NCBI GenBank assembly: GCA_902533655.1
Contig: CACAMX010000004.1
Span: 1-49,513, forward strand
DNA from: an uncultured Bacteroidota bacterium
GTDB taxonomy: Bacteria; Bacteroidota; Bacteroidia; Flavobacteriales; BACL11
Direction: 5' to 3'
DNA length: 49,513 nt
Shown here: positions 34,746 to 43,096 of the stretch, piece by piece
Numbering within the stretch: the stretch's first letter is position 1
How the letters are laid out: the number at the start of each line of letters is the position of its first letter
Notes under the pieces: generated by a model
The model's database searches: none
Told to the model about the DNA's origin: nothing
What the model saw: the letters and a program-made list of their open reading frames with translations, nothing else
Made by a program: the position numbers and the translations under genes

Positions 34746-35768
34746 TTATCTAATAAGAAATGTATAGTTTTCGGTATTTTTTAATGCAATTCCGGTTCCT
34801 CTAGCTACCGCTCTTAATGGGTCTTCTGCAACATATACAGGTAGTTTGGTTTTTTTTGATATTCTTTTATCAAGTCCTCTCAGCATCGATCCTCCACCTG
34901 TTAAGTATAAGCCGGTATTGTAAATATCTGCAGAAAGGGCAGGAGGTGTTTGAAATAGAGCACTCATTATTGCCTCTTCAATTTGTTCAATAGAGTTGTT
35001 GAGAGCGCTAGCAATTTCCTTATAAGTTACAATAATTTCTTTTGGAATACCACTCATTAAATCTCTACCATGAACAGGGTAGTTTTGTGGAGGATCTTCA
35101 AGTTCAGTTAAGGCAGATCCAACATTTATCTTAATTTGTTCAGCCATAATATCACCTACAGCTATATTATGTCTAGTTTTCATATAATTTTTTATGTTGT
35201 CAGTAAATTCATCACCTGCAATTCTAATAGACTTGTCTGTCACAATACCTCCAAGTGATATGACTGCTATTTCAGTAGTTCCTCCACCAATATCAATGAC
35301 CATATTTCCGTTTGGTTCAAGTACATCTATTCCAATTCCAATTGCTGCGGCCATGGGTTCATGTATTAGCCAAACATCTTTTGCACCGGCGTGTTCTGCT
35401 GAATCAATAACAGCTCTTTTCTCAACCTCAGTTACACCTGAAGGAATGCAAACTACCATTTTGAGTGATGGAGAAAATAGAGATCTTTTTTTTGGGATCA
35501 TTTTTATAAAACCTCTAATCATCTGTTCTGATGATTGAAAATCAGCAATTACACCGTCTTTCAATGGTCTCATGGTTTCAATTTTTTTATGAGTTTTACC
35601 ATGCATTTGTTGTGCTCTTTTTCCAATTGCTACAACTTCACCAGTTCTAATATCTTTTGCTACTATCGAAGGTTCGTCAACAACAACTTTATCATTATGA
35701 ATAATTAAAGTGTTAGCAGTACCTAGATCGATAGCTATTTCTTCTTGCATAAAGTCAAAAATCCCCAT
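34746..35768 (-). CDS. mreB: Actin-like rod-shape protein MreB
   Basis: A 340-residue bacterial actin. Phosphate-1 motif DLGTANT at 14-20, phosphate-2 motif DIGGGTTEI at 159-167 and the adenosine motif LTGGGSMLRG at 289-298 are all intact. It forms membrane-associated ATP-dependent filaments directing side-wall synthesis. It lies 2 bases downstream of purH and is the first gene of the shape operon proper. Length matches the family (about 340-347). Confidence 0.97.
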   Translation of the reverse strand: MGIFDFMQEEIAIDLGTANTLIIHNDKVVVDEPSIVAKDIRTGEVVAIGKRAQQMHGKTHKKIETMRPLKDGVIADFQSSEQMIRGFIKMIPKKRSLFSPSLKMVVCIPSGVTEVEKRAVIDSAEHAGAKDVWLIHEPMAAAIGIGIDVLEPNGNMVIDIGGGTTEIAVISLGGIVTDKSIRIAGDEFTDNIKNYMKTRHNIAVGDIMAEQIKINVGSALTELEDPPQNYPVHGRDLMSGIPKEIIVTYKEIASALNNSIEQIEEAIMSALFQTPPALSADIYNTGLYLTGGGSMLRGLDKRISKKTKLPVYVAEDPLRAVARGTGIALKNTENYTFLIR

Positions 35769-35770
35769 AT

Positions 35771-37291
35771 TTAATGTTTAAAGTGTCTTGTGCCTGACAT
35801 TACCATACTTAAATTATTTTCATTACAATAATCAATAGATAAATTATCTTTGATTGATCCACCGGGTTGTATAACCGAAGTAATACCAGCTTTTTTTGCG
35901 ATTTCTACACAATCAGGGAAAGGGAAAAATGCATCTGAAGCCATTACTCCACCACTGATATCATTTTCAAAAAACTTTGCTTTTTCAACGGCATGATTTA
36001 ATGCATCAACTCTTGATGTTTGTCCAACTCCGCTTGAAATTAGTCTTTTATTTTTTACCAATACAATTGCATTTGATTTTGAATTTTTACAAACTTTGGA
36101 TGCAAAAATTAAGTCATCAATTTCATTATCAGATGGCTTTTTAATGGTTACTATGTTCTCTTTTTTTATGGTGTCGATTTTTATATCTTTTTCTTGAGAT
36201 AATATACAACCTAAAACACTTCTATGTTCTATAGTTTCAAATTTAAACTTTTTTTGTTTTAAAATTATTCTATTTTTTTTCTCAGTTAAAATATTTAAAG
36301 CATCCTCGTCAAAGTTCGGTGCTATCAGTACCTCAAAAAAGATTTTATTAATTTCCTTTGATGTTACAAAGTCAATAGTTCTATTACATATTAATACGCC
36401 ACCAAAAGCAGAAATAGGGTCGGATTTTATTGCGTTTTCCCAACTATCAATCAAATTTTTTCTTGAGGCAATTCCGCAGGCATTATTATGTTTTAATATT
36501 GCAAATGTAGGCTCTTCAAATTCAGATATTAAATGGACAGCAGAATTAATATCAAGTAAATTATTGTATGAAATGTCTTTTCCATTAAGTTTTATAAAAG
36601 CTTCATCAAGATTACCAAATAATACCGCATTTTGGTGTGGATTTTCACCATATCTCGTTTTAAAAGTTGTATTAATATCTTGTTCTATTAAGAAGTGATT
36701 GTTCGAAAAATGTTTGTAAATAGACCTGTCATACAAAAAGGTGTTTTTGAACGCATTTGAAGCAAATTTTTTTCTTGTTTCAGTAGTATTTAAAAGTTTT
36801 GTATTTGCTAAAATTTTCGCTAATTCTTCATATTGAGATTTATTAGATATTACTAATACATCTTCATAATTTTTAGCGGCAGCACGTATTAAAGAAATAC
36901 CACCAATATCAATTTTTTCTATGATTTCTATCTCATCACTAGTTTCTTGAACTGTTTTATCAAAGGGATAAAGATCAACAATTACAAGTTCGAATGGAAA
37001 AATTTTATATTTATTTAGCTCTTCAGCGTCTAATTTATTTTTTGATCTAGATAATATTCCACCAAATATTTTTGGATGAAGAGTTTTAACTCTGCCACCA
37101 AGAATTGAGGGATAGTCTGTTATATCTTCAACTTTGGTAACTGCATAGCCTTTTTCTTTAATATAATCATAAGTTCCACCAGTCGAAAAAATATTAGAAT
37201 TATTTTTTTTCAGTGCTAAAAGTATGACTTCAAGCTTTTCTTTGTTAAAGACAGAAACCAAAACATTATTTATATTTTTACCTAATAACAT
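35771..37291 (-). CDS. purH: Bifunctional AICAR formyltransferase / IMP cyclohydrolase PurH
   Basis: A 506-residue enzyme for the last two steps of IMP synthesis in the cytoplasm. The N-terminal MGS-like cyclohydrolase domain shows STGGTYDYIKE (36-46) and GGRVKTLHPKIFGG; the transformylase domain has TRYGENPHQ, ILKHNNACG and DAFFPFPDCVE, ending MSGTRHFKH. The purH-mreBCD order is a recurring Bacteroidota arrangement, so the shape genes may depend on the purH promoter. Confidence 0.97.
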   Translation of the reverse strand: MLLGKNINNVLVSVFNKEKLEVILLALKKNNSNIFSTGGTYDYIKEKGYAVTKVEDITDYPSILGGRVKTLHPKIFGGILSRSKNKLDAEELNKYKIFPFELVIVDLYPFDKTVQETSDEIEIIEKIDIGGISLIRAAAKNYEDVLVISNKSQYEELAKILANTKLLNTTETRKKFASNAFKNTFLYDRSIYKHFSNNHFLIEQDINTTFKTRYGENPHQNAVLFGNLDEAFIKLNGKDISYNNLLDINSAVHLISEFEEPTFAILKHNNACGIASRKNLIDSWENAIKSDPISAFGGVLICNRTIDFVTSKEINKIFFEVLIAPNFDEDALNILTEKKNRIILKQKKFKFETIEHRSVLGCILSQEKDIKIDTIKKENIVTIKKPSDNEIDDLIFASKVCKNSKSNAIVLVKNKRLISSGVGQTSRVDALNHAVEKAKFFENDISGGVMASDAFFPFPDCVEIAKKAGITSVIQPGGSIKDNLSIDYCNENNLSMVMSGTRHFKH

Positions 37292-37298
37292 TCTTATA

Positions 37299-37306
37299 CA
37301 ATTTTA
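37299..37306 (-). promoter_or_regulatory. Probable purH -7 element (TAAAATTG)
   Basis: On the minus strand, 7 of 8 matches to TAnnTTTG (A instead of the first T of TTTG), 7 bases before the purH ATG. It would drive the purH-mre-mrd-rodA operon as a leaderless mRNA. Confidence 0.45.
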
Positions 37307-37368
37307 CCCAAAAGCTAGAATAAATTATAGTTTAAAATGAATTAATATCTAATCTGTTAATAACTTTT

Positions 37369-37376
37369 TATTTTTG
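37369..37376 (+). promoter_or_regulatory. -7 promoter element (TATTTTTG) of the lone ABC permease gene
   Basis: An exact TAnnTTTG match 18 bases before the ATG at 37395 and divergent from purH. It includes the in-frame TTG at 37374, which therefore cannot be the real start. Confidence 0.6.
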
Positions 37377-37394
37377 TTAAATAATCTAAAATTG

Positions 37395-38621
37395 ATGAAT
37401 TATAGATTTCTAACAGAATCATTAAAATTAAGTTTTAACACCTTATTAGAAAACAGATTTCGTTCAACATTATCATTATTAGGTATTTCAATCGGCATAA
37501 TGTCAATTGTTATTATTTTTAGTGTTGTAAATTCATTAGAAAAAACATTAAATCAAAGTGTAACAACTTTAGGAGAAAATGTTATATATATACAAAAATG
37601 GCCGTGGACATCTGGAGATGAGTATGAATGGTGGAAATTTTTTAGAAATCCTAACGTAAGTTTTGAGGAGTTCAAGTTTATTGAAGAAAAATCAGCTTTA
37701 TCACAAAATGTTGCTTTTGTTTTCTCTGATGAAATAATTTTGGAAAATAATAATATAAAAATGAGAGATGTTGATGCTTTAGCTGTAACAGATCAAATTT
37801 TTAATATTTGGGATCTTAAGATTCACTCTGGAAGGTTCTTTACAAAAAATGAAGTTAATTCATCAAAAAGATTTATTGTAATCGGATACGAGATTTATAG
37901 AAACTTGTTTAATAAAGAGGAAGCAATTGAACAAACCATTTCAGTTGGAGAAAACAATATGACAATTATTGGTGTATTAGAAAAACAGGGGGAAAGTGTT
38001 ATAGGAGTTTCAAGAGATTACTCTATTTTAATTGGAAATAATTTTGCAGAAAAAATAATGAAAGTCAATGATCCAATGATTTTGTGCAAAGCTAAAACTA
38101 ATATAAAAAACTCTCAATTAAAATTAGAGTTAAAAAATTTAATGAGAAAAATAAGAAAAGTTAGACCACTTTCAAGTGATAACTTTGCCTTAAATGAAAG
38201 TAGCATAATTTCAAATGGTCTTGAAAAATTATTTGGAACAATCAATTTGGCAAGTTTGATCATTGGAAGTTTTTCTATTTTGGTTGGTGGTTTTGGTATC
38301 TCGAATATAATGTTTGTTTCTGTAAAAGAAAGAACCAAAGAAATAGGAATTCAAAAATCTCTCGGATGCAAAAATCAATTTATTTTTACACAATTTCTTT
38401 CAGAAGCAATTGTGCTTTGTATAGTCGGAGGGGTAATTGGTATTCTATTTTCATTTTTTCTAATACAATTAATTTCTTCAATAATTCCTTTTGATGTATA
38501 CATCTCATTTAAAAATATATTTATGGGGCTTGTGGTTTCTTCAGTTATTGGAATTTTTAGCGGATTTTTGCCTGCATATAATGCTTCAAAATTAGATCCA
38601 GTGGAAGCAATTAGGAGTTAA
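37395..38621 (+). CDS. MacB-like ABC transporter permease
   Basis: A 408-residue permease of the MacB/FtsX family, started at ATG 37395. One N-terminal helix (about 19-40, LSLLGISIGIMSIVIIFSVV), a large periplasmic MacB core domain, then three C-terminal helices with GGFGISNIMFVSVKERTKEIGIQKSLG and a terminal FLPAYNASKLDPVEAIRS, the FtsX-family signature. These proteins transmit ATP-driven movement to a MacA-like adaptor and TolC. No ATPase gene is next to it; a TolC/adaptor pair lies 24 kb upstream at 10586-13154. It overlaps the convergent mfd by 11 bases. Confidence 0.9.
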   Translation: MNYRFLTESLKLSFNTLLENRFRSTLSLLGISIGIMSIVIIFSVVNSLEKTLNQSVTTLGENVIYIQKWPWTSGDEYEWWKFFRNPNVSFEEFKFIEEKSALSQNVAFVFSDEIILENNNIKMRDVDALAVTDQIFNIWDLKIHSGRFFTKNEVNSSKRFIVIGYEIYRNLFNKEEAIEQTISVGENNMTIIGVLEKQGESVIGVSRDYSILIGNNFAEKIMKVNDPMILCKAKTNIKNSQLKLELKNLMRKIRKVRPLSSDNFALNESSIISNGLEKLFGTINLASLIIGSFSILVGGFGISNIMFVSVKERTKEIGIQKSLGCKNQFIFTQFLSEAIVLCIVGGVIGILFSFFLIQLISSIIPFDVYISFKNIFMGLVVSSVIGIFSGFLPAYNASKLDPVEAIRS

Positions 38622-41600
38622 ATTCAAAAATTGATTTTAAACACTCTAGACTTGAATTGAGACCAGGAACTTGTCTAATAGTTAGAATTAGAAATCTGTC
38701 TTTTTGTTTAATTTGTGTTTTGTCAATATTCAAGGCAACAAAGTTTAAAATTTTATCAGTTTTGGTATTTTGGTCATCACTCCAAAAAATTGATAGATTA
38801 TTGTTTCTCAGCCTAATTTTTTCAGCAAATAATTTTTTTCCTAAATTTTTAACTTTTAATCCCAAAACAAAGCTATTAAGTTCATCAGGCTTTTTACCAA
38901 AACGATCTTCAATTTCTGAAATATATTTTTTTATATCAGTTTCATCATTTAAACTATTTAGCATTCTGTAAGTTTTTAATCTCTCATGATCATTAAATAT
39001 ATATTTCTTTGGAATATACATTTCAATATCACTTTCAAATTGGCATTCTTTATAGTTAATCAATCTTTCTTCATTTAACCTTTCCTTTTTAAGTTCATTT
39101 ATGGCATCATTTAAAATTCTTTGATACATTTCAAATCCCATTTCGTTAACAAATCCACTTTGATCTGCACCTAGCAAGTTCCCAGCTCCTCTGATGTCTA
39201 AGTCTCGTAATGCAATTTTCAACCCACTTCCTAGATCAGAATATTTCATCATTGAATTAATTCTTTTGTTACTTACGTTAGTTAAAATCTTTGAGTTTGG
39301 CGCAATCAAATAACAATATGACTCTGTATTACTTCTTCCAACTCTTCCTCTCATTTGATGTAAATCACTCAATCCGAAATCATGTGCGTTATTAATTAAA
39401 ATGGTATTTGCATTTGATACATCTACACCATTTTCAATAATTGTAGTTGTTACTAAAACATTAAAATTATTATTGATAAATTCAGTTAAAATATTTTCAA
39501 TTTCAGAGGATTTCTTTTTACCATGAACTACTTCAACTTTACTTGAAGGACAAATTTTCCTAATAAAATTTGCAATACTTTCTATGCTTGAAACATTATT
39601 ATGAACAAAAAATATCTGACCACCTCTTTCAATTTCAAAGTTTATGGCATCTTCTATAAGTTCTTTGTCGAAACTAATCTTGTTTGTTATGATTGGTCGT
39701 CTATTTTTAGGAGGAGTGTTTAAAATTGACAAGTCTCTAGCTCCCATTAGTGAAAACTGTAAAGTTCTTGGAATAGGAGTTGCTGTCATAGATAAAATAT
39801 CTACATTTTCTTTTTTTAGTTTCATTTTATCTTTTATGTTGACTCCAAATTTTTGTTCTTCGTCTATTATTAGAAGTCCAAGATCTTTAAAATTTATTTT
39901 ATCATTTGATATTGAATGAGTGCCAATAATGATATCAATAGATCCATCATTAATCTTTTTAAAAATCTCTTCTATTTGCTTGTTTGTTTTTAATCTGCTA
40001 ATAAATTCAATATTACATCCAAGATTTTCTAATCTATTTTGAAAAGTATTATAGTGTTGTAAAGCCAATATTGTTGTGGGTACCAAAACAGCAACTTGCT
40101 TATTGTCTAAAACTGCTTTATATGATGCTCTAATTGCAAGTTCAGTTTTTCCAAAGCCAACATCTCCACAAATCAGACGATCCATTGGAGTATTACTTTC
40201 CATGTCTCTTTTTATTTGTTGTAATGATAATTTTTGGTCTTTAGTTTCTTCATAAATAAATGACGCTTCAAGTTCGTCCTGTAAATAATCATCTTTTGAG
40301 AAACTAAATCCTTTTGATTTTTTTCTTTTTGCATATAATTGGATTAAATTAAATGCAATTAATTTTATTCTTTTTCTTGTTTTTTCTTTTTTAGTCAGCC
40401 AGTTTTTTGAACCTATTTGATTGAGTTTTGGAATTATTCCTTCACTAGATGAGTATTTTGATAACTTATATAATGAGTTTATGTTTACGTATATTATATC
40501 ATCGTTTTTATATTTGATTTTGAGAACTTCTTTTTTTATTCTGTCATTGACTATAGATTTCAAACCATCAAAGATTCCTATGCCATAATCAATATGAACA
40601 ATATAATCACCAACATTTAAACTATTAAAATCATCAAGAGAGATCCTCTTGTATGTAGAAAATCTGTTTCTTCTAAACTTTAAGTATCTATTAAAAATTT
40701 GGTGATCGGTGTAAATAACAACTTTGTTATTGTGGTCTATGAACCCTTCCTTTATTACTGCTGAATAGAAGCAATATAATTTCTCTGAAACTTTATTTTT
40801 CAAAACAGAATCAATTCTGTTTATTTGAGATTCTGAAGAACATAATATAATATTTGTATATTTTTTTTTACTCCATTTTTTTATGTCTTTTGACAAGAGT
40901 TCAAAACTTTTATTGTAATTTCTGTTAGATTCAATGTTTGAATTTATTATTTTGGAATTAATAAATAGATTAGAATTTATTTTTTCAATTATTATTTTTT
41001 CTTTTAAATGATTTGAAAATTCGTTTAAATTTAAGAAAGGTAAATTTTCATCAATTTCATTTTTTTGAAGATTAGAAATTAATTGTTGAGTATGAAGAAT
41101 ATCGTTATGCCAAACAAAATCTTCATTATTTAGATAGTCAAAAATTGAAGATGTTTTATTTACTTTAATACTATCATTAGAACTACTGTTAATATTAACG
41201 AATTCAAGACTTTTTTGTGAGAGTTGTGTATGAATTTCGAATTCTCTAATCTCAACTAAGATCTCATTATAAATTTCAAGTCTGATTGGATTTTTGTTGT
41301 TGTGTGAGAAAATATCAATGATTGATCCTCTTACAGAAAATTGGCCAGGCTGAGAAATAAAATCAATCATTTCGAATCCAATATTCTCTAATTTTTCAAT
41401 TAAAGAATCATAATCAATAATTTCATTTTTTTTTAGTCTTAATGTTTGATTTAAATAAGTTTTTTTGTTGACGATTTTTTGTATAACTGCCTCTGAGTAA
41501 CTGACTACAACCGTTGATTCTTTTTCAACCAAAAAATTCAAAACATTTGATCTTTCTTTTTTAATTTGAGATATAGCTTCATCATCATCGTTTGAATCAA

Positions 41601-41847
41601 CATGAGGGAATAAAATACAATCACTAAAATTTAAAGATTTGATATCATTAACAAAGTATGCTGCCTCTTTGAAATTTGAAAAAATGATGAGATTATTGTT
41701 ACTTAGCTTAGCTAAAATGAATGGTAAATATGAATCAATTTTAAAATCAAAAAATATTTTTTCTTTTAAAGGAATTTTTTCAGTAAACAAATGGTTTTTA
41801 AAAAAATTTAAAAACTTATTATTACAGATTATCTTTTTAAGATTCAA
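38611..41847 (-). CDS. mfd: Transcription-repair coupling factor Mfd
   Basis: A 1078-residue SF2 translocase, a little shorter than E. coli Mfd (1148). A UvrB-homology N-terminal part (QPGQFSVRGSIIDIF, 166-180), an RNA-polymerase interaction domain (about 405-465) and the RecG-like motor with GDVGFGKTEL (561-570), DEEQ (662-665), TATPIPRT (688-695) and QMRGRVGRS (831-839) are all present, plus a C-terminal TRCF domain. It removes stalled RNA polymerase and recruits UvrA. It overlaps pfp by 11 bases at its start. Confidence 0.96.
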   Translation of the reverse strand: MNLKKIICNNKFLNFFKNHLFTEKIPLKEKIFFDFKIDSYLPFILAKLSNNNLIIFSNFKEAAYFVNDIKSLNFSDCILFPHVDSNDDDEAISQIKKERSNVLNFLVEKESTVVVSYSEAVIQKIVNKKTYLNQTLRLKKNEIIDYDSLIEKLENIGFEMIDFISQPGQFSVRGSIIDIFSHNNKNPIRLEIYNEILVEIREFEIHTQLSQKSLEFVNINSSSNDSIKVNKTSSIFDYLNNEDFVWHNDILHTQQLISNLQKNEIDENLPFLNLNEFSNHLKEKIIIEKINSNLFINSKIINSNIESNRNYNKSFELLSKDIKKWSKKKYTNIILCSSESQINRIDSVLKNKVSEKLYCFYSAVIKEGFIDHNNKVVIYTDHQIFNRYLKFRRNRFSTYKRISLDDFNSLNVGDYIVHIDYGIGIFDGLKSIVNDRIKKEVLKIKYKNDDIIYVNINSLYKLSKYSSSEGIIPKLNQIGSKNWLTKKEKTRKRIKLIAFNLIQLYAKRKKSKGFSFSKDDYLQDELEASFIYEETKDQKLSLQQIKRDMESNTPMDRLICGDVGFGKTELAIRASYKAVLDNKQVAVLVPTTILALQHYNTFQNRLENLGCNIEFISRLKTNKQIEEIFKKINDGSIDIIIGTHSISNDKINFKDLGLLIIDEEQKFGVNIKDKMKLKKENVDILSMTATPIPRTLQFSLMGARDLSILNTPPKNRRPIITNKISFDKELIEDAINFEIERGGQIFFVHNNVSSIESIANFIRKICPSSKVEVVHGKKKSSEIENILTEFINNNFNVLVTTTIIENGVDVSNANTILINNAHDFGLSDLHQMRGRVGRSNTESYCYLIAPNSKILTNVSNKRINSMMKYSDLGSGLKIALRDLDIRGAGNLLGADQSGFVNEMGFEMYQRILNDAINELKKERLNEERLINYKECQFESDIEMYIPKKYIFNDHERLKTYRMLNSLNDETDIKKYISEIEDRFGKKPDELNSFVLGLKVKNLGKKLFAEKIRLRNNNLSIFWSDDQNTKTDKILNFVALNIDKTQIKQKDRFLILTIRQVPGLNSSLECLKSIFEFNS

Positions 41848-43027
41848 AGTCTTGACTCATTTCTTTGAACCATTTTGAAGAAATTTCAAAAGGTCTATCT
41901 CCTCGAATTCTGTTAAAATCTATGCAAGTTAATTTATTTTTATTTTCAATATCTTCTCCTATGACACCATTTTTATCTAATATGGCACTTTCAACTGCAA
42001 AATCACAAAGTTTAAAAATTAGATCTAAATCTTCTTTGTTCGGAGATGAGCTTCTCGCAAAGTATCCACTTTTTTGAACTAGAACTTTGTCAGCTAGCAA
42101 CTTTGTTTTAAAATATTTTGCAAACCATTTACCTGCATTGAGATCATCTAGTCTGTAGTGTCCAAATGCATCTTTTTTGATTTCAATATTATTCTTTAAT
42201 TTTTCTTTTATTATAATATTTGTGCCTGCTCCTTCGCTTAAAAAAATATTTACACATCCAAATTCATCCATTATTTTTTTTAATCTTGATGATTCCTTCT
42301 CAATATTAAATTCAATCTCGGGTATTAGTATAGAGTGAATATCCCACGCTTTCTTTCGTAAATTTACTGATTCAAAGAATTTTTTATTTTTCAATCTTTG
42401 CTTATAAATATATGCAGATTTTGCTGTTAGCCATCCACAATTTCTACCCATTATTTCATGTATAATTAGATGCCTTGAACTTGTTGTGTTTTCGTTAACA
42501 ATATTTTCAAAATAAATTGCAGTTTGTTCCGCTGCAGTTATTGCTCCAAGAGTTTGGTTTATTGGTAATACATCATTGTCTATTGTTTTTGGCAGTCCAA
42601 TTACTGTCAATTTGTAATTGTTTTCTTTTAAATAGTTTGATAAATCACATGCAGTTGTGTTTGTATCATCTCCTCCAATTGTGTGTAATATGTCAATATC
42701 ATCTTTTTTAAGCTGTTCAGCAGCTATTTTAAGAGGAATTTCATTTTTTTTGATGTATCCTTTATCTATACAATCGTTAATATTAGTTAGCTTCACACGG
42801 CTATTACCAATTAAACTACCTCCAAATTCATAAATACCATCACATTTGTTTATATCTGGCAGTTTTAAAAAAATTTTGTTGTTTGTAAGTAATCCTTTGT
42901 AACCGTTTAAGTATCCAACAAAATTTACATTATCAAACTTTTTTTTATACTGAAACATTAAACGAACAATACAAGAGGAGAGACAAGGTGCAATTCCTCC
43001 AGAAGTTAAGAATGCTATATTTTTCAT
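41837..43027 (-). CDS. pfp: Phosphofructokinase, pyrophosphate-dependent type
   Basis: A 396-residue phosphofructokinase. The phosphoryl-donor loop reads GGDDT (118-122) instead of the GGDGS of ATP enzymes, and the catalytic loop PKTIDND (146-152) has Lys where ATP enzymes have Gly; both are the accepted marks of PPi-dependent enzymes. The N-terminus TSGGIAPCLSS (8-18) belongs to the same PPi-type branch, and MGRNCGW (193-199) is the sugar-phosphate motif. It reversibly converts fructose 6-phosphate and PPi to fructose 1,6-bisphosphate, serving glycolysis and gluconeogenesis. It is cotranscribed with mfd (11-base overlap). Confidence 0.9.
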   Translation of the reverse strand: MKNIAFLTSGGIAPCLSSCIVRLMFQYKKKFDNVNFVGYLNGYKGLLTNNKIFLKLPDINKCDGIYEFGGSLIGNSRVKLTNINDCIDKGYIKKNEIPLKIAAEQLKKDDIDILHTIGGDDTNTTACDLSNYLKENNYKLTVIGLPKTIDNDVLPINQTLGAITAAEQTAIYFENIVNENTTSSRHLIIHEIMGRNCGWLTAKSAYIYKQRLKNKKFFESVNLRKKAWDIHSILIPEIEFNIEKESSRLKKIMDEFGCVNIFLSEGAGTNIIIKEKLKNNIEIKKDAFGHYRLDDLNAGKWFAKYFKTKLLADKVLVQKSGYFARSSSPNKEDLDLIFKLCDFAVESAILDKNGVIGEDIENKNKLTCIDFNRIRGDRPFEISSKWFKEMSQDFES

Positions 43028-43031
43028 AATA

Positions 43032-43039
43032 CAAATATC
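43032..43039 (-). promoter_or_regulatory. Possible pfp -7 element (GATATTTG)
   Basis: On the minus strand, 7 of 8 matches to TAnnTTTG, ending 4 bases before the ATG of pfp. Such spacing means the start codon is at or next to the 5' end of the RNA. Confidence 0.4.
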
Positions 43040-43072
43040 GTTTTTTATTTTTCAACCTTTGTTAAAGAATTA

Positions 43073-43080
43073 TAACTTTG
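43073..43080 (+). promoter_or_regulatory. -7 promoter element (TAACTTTG) of the aspartate kinase gene
   Basis: An exact TAnnTTTG match 16 bases before the GTG start at 43097, divergent from pfp. Both promoters share a 69-base intergenic region. Confidence 0.6.
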
Positions 43081-43096
43081 TTAAAAAAAGGTTTTA

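Noticed and set aside
35194-35538. Plus-strand frame of 114 codons opposite mreB
   Set aside because: It is an antisense shadow of a highly conserved gene, with no promoter and no recognisable protein features. Other antisense frames (for example 38657-38971, 44344-44631, 48349-48615) were rejected for the same reason.
37374-37394. TTG 37374 as start of the ABC permease
   Set aside because: It is part of a perfect TAnnTTTG promoter box, so it would be upstream of the transcript; ATG 37395 is preferred.
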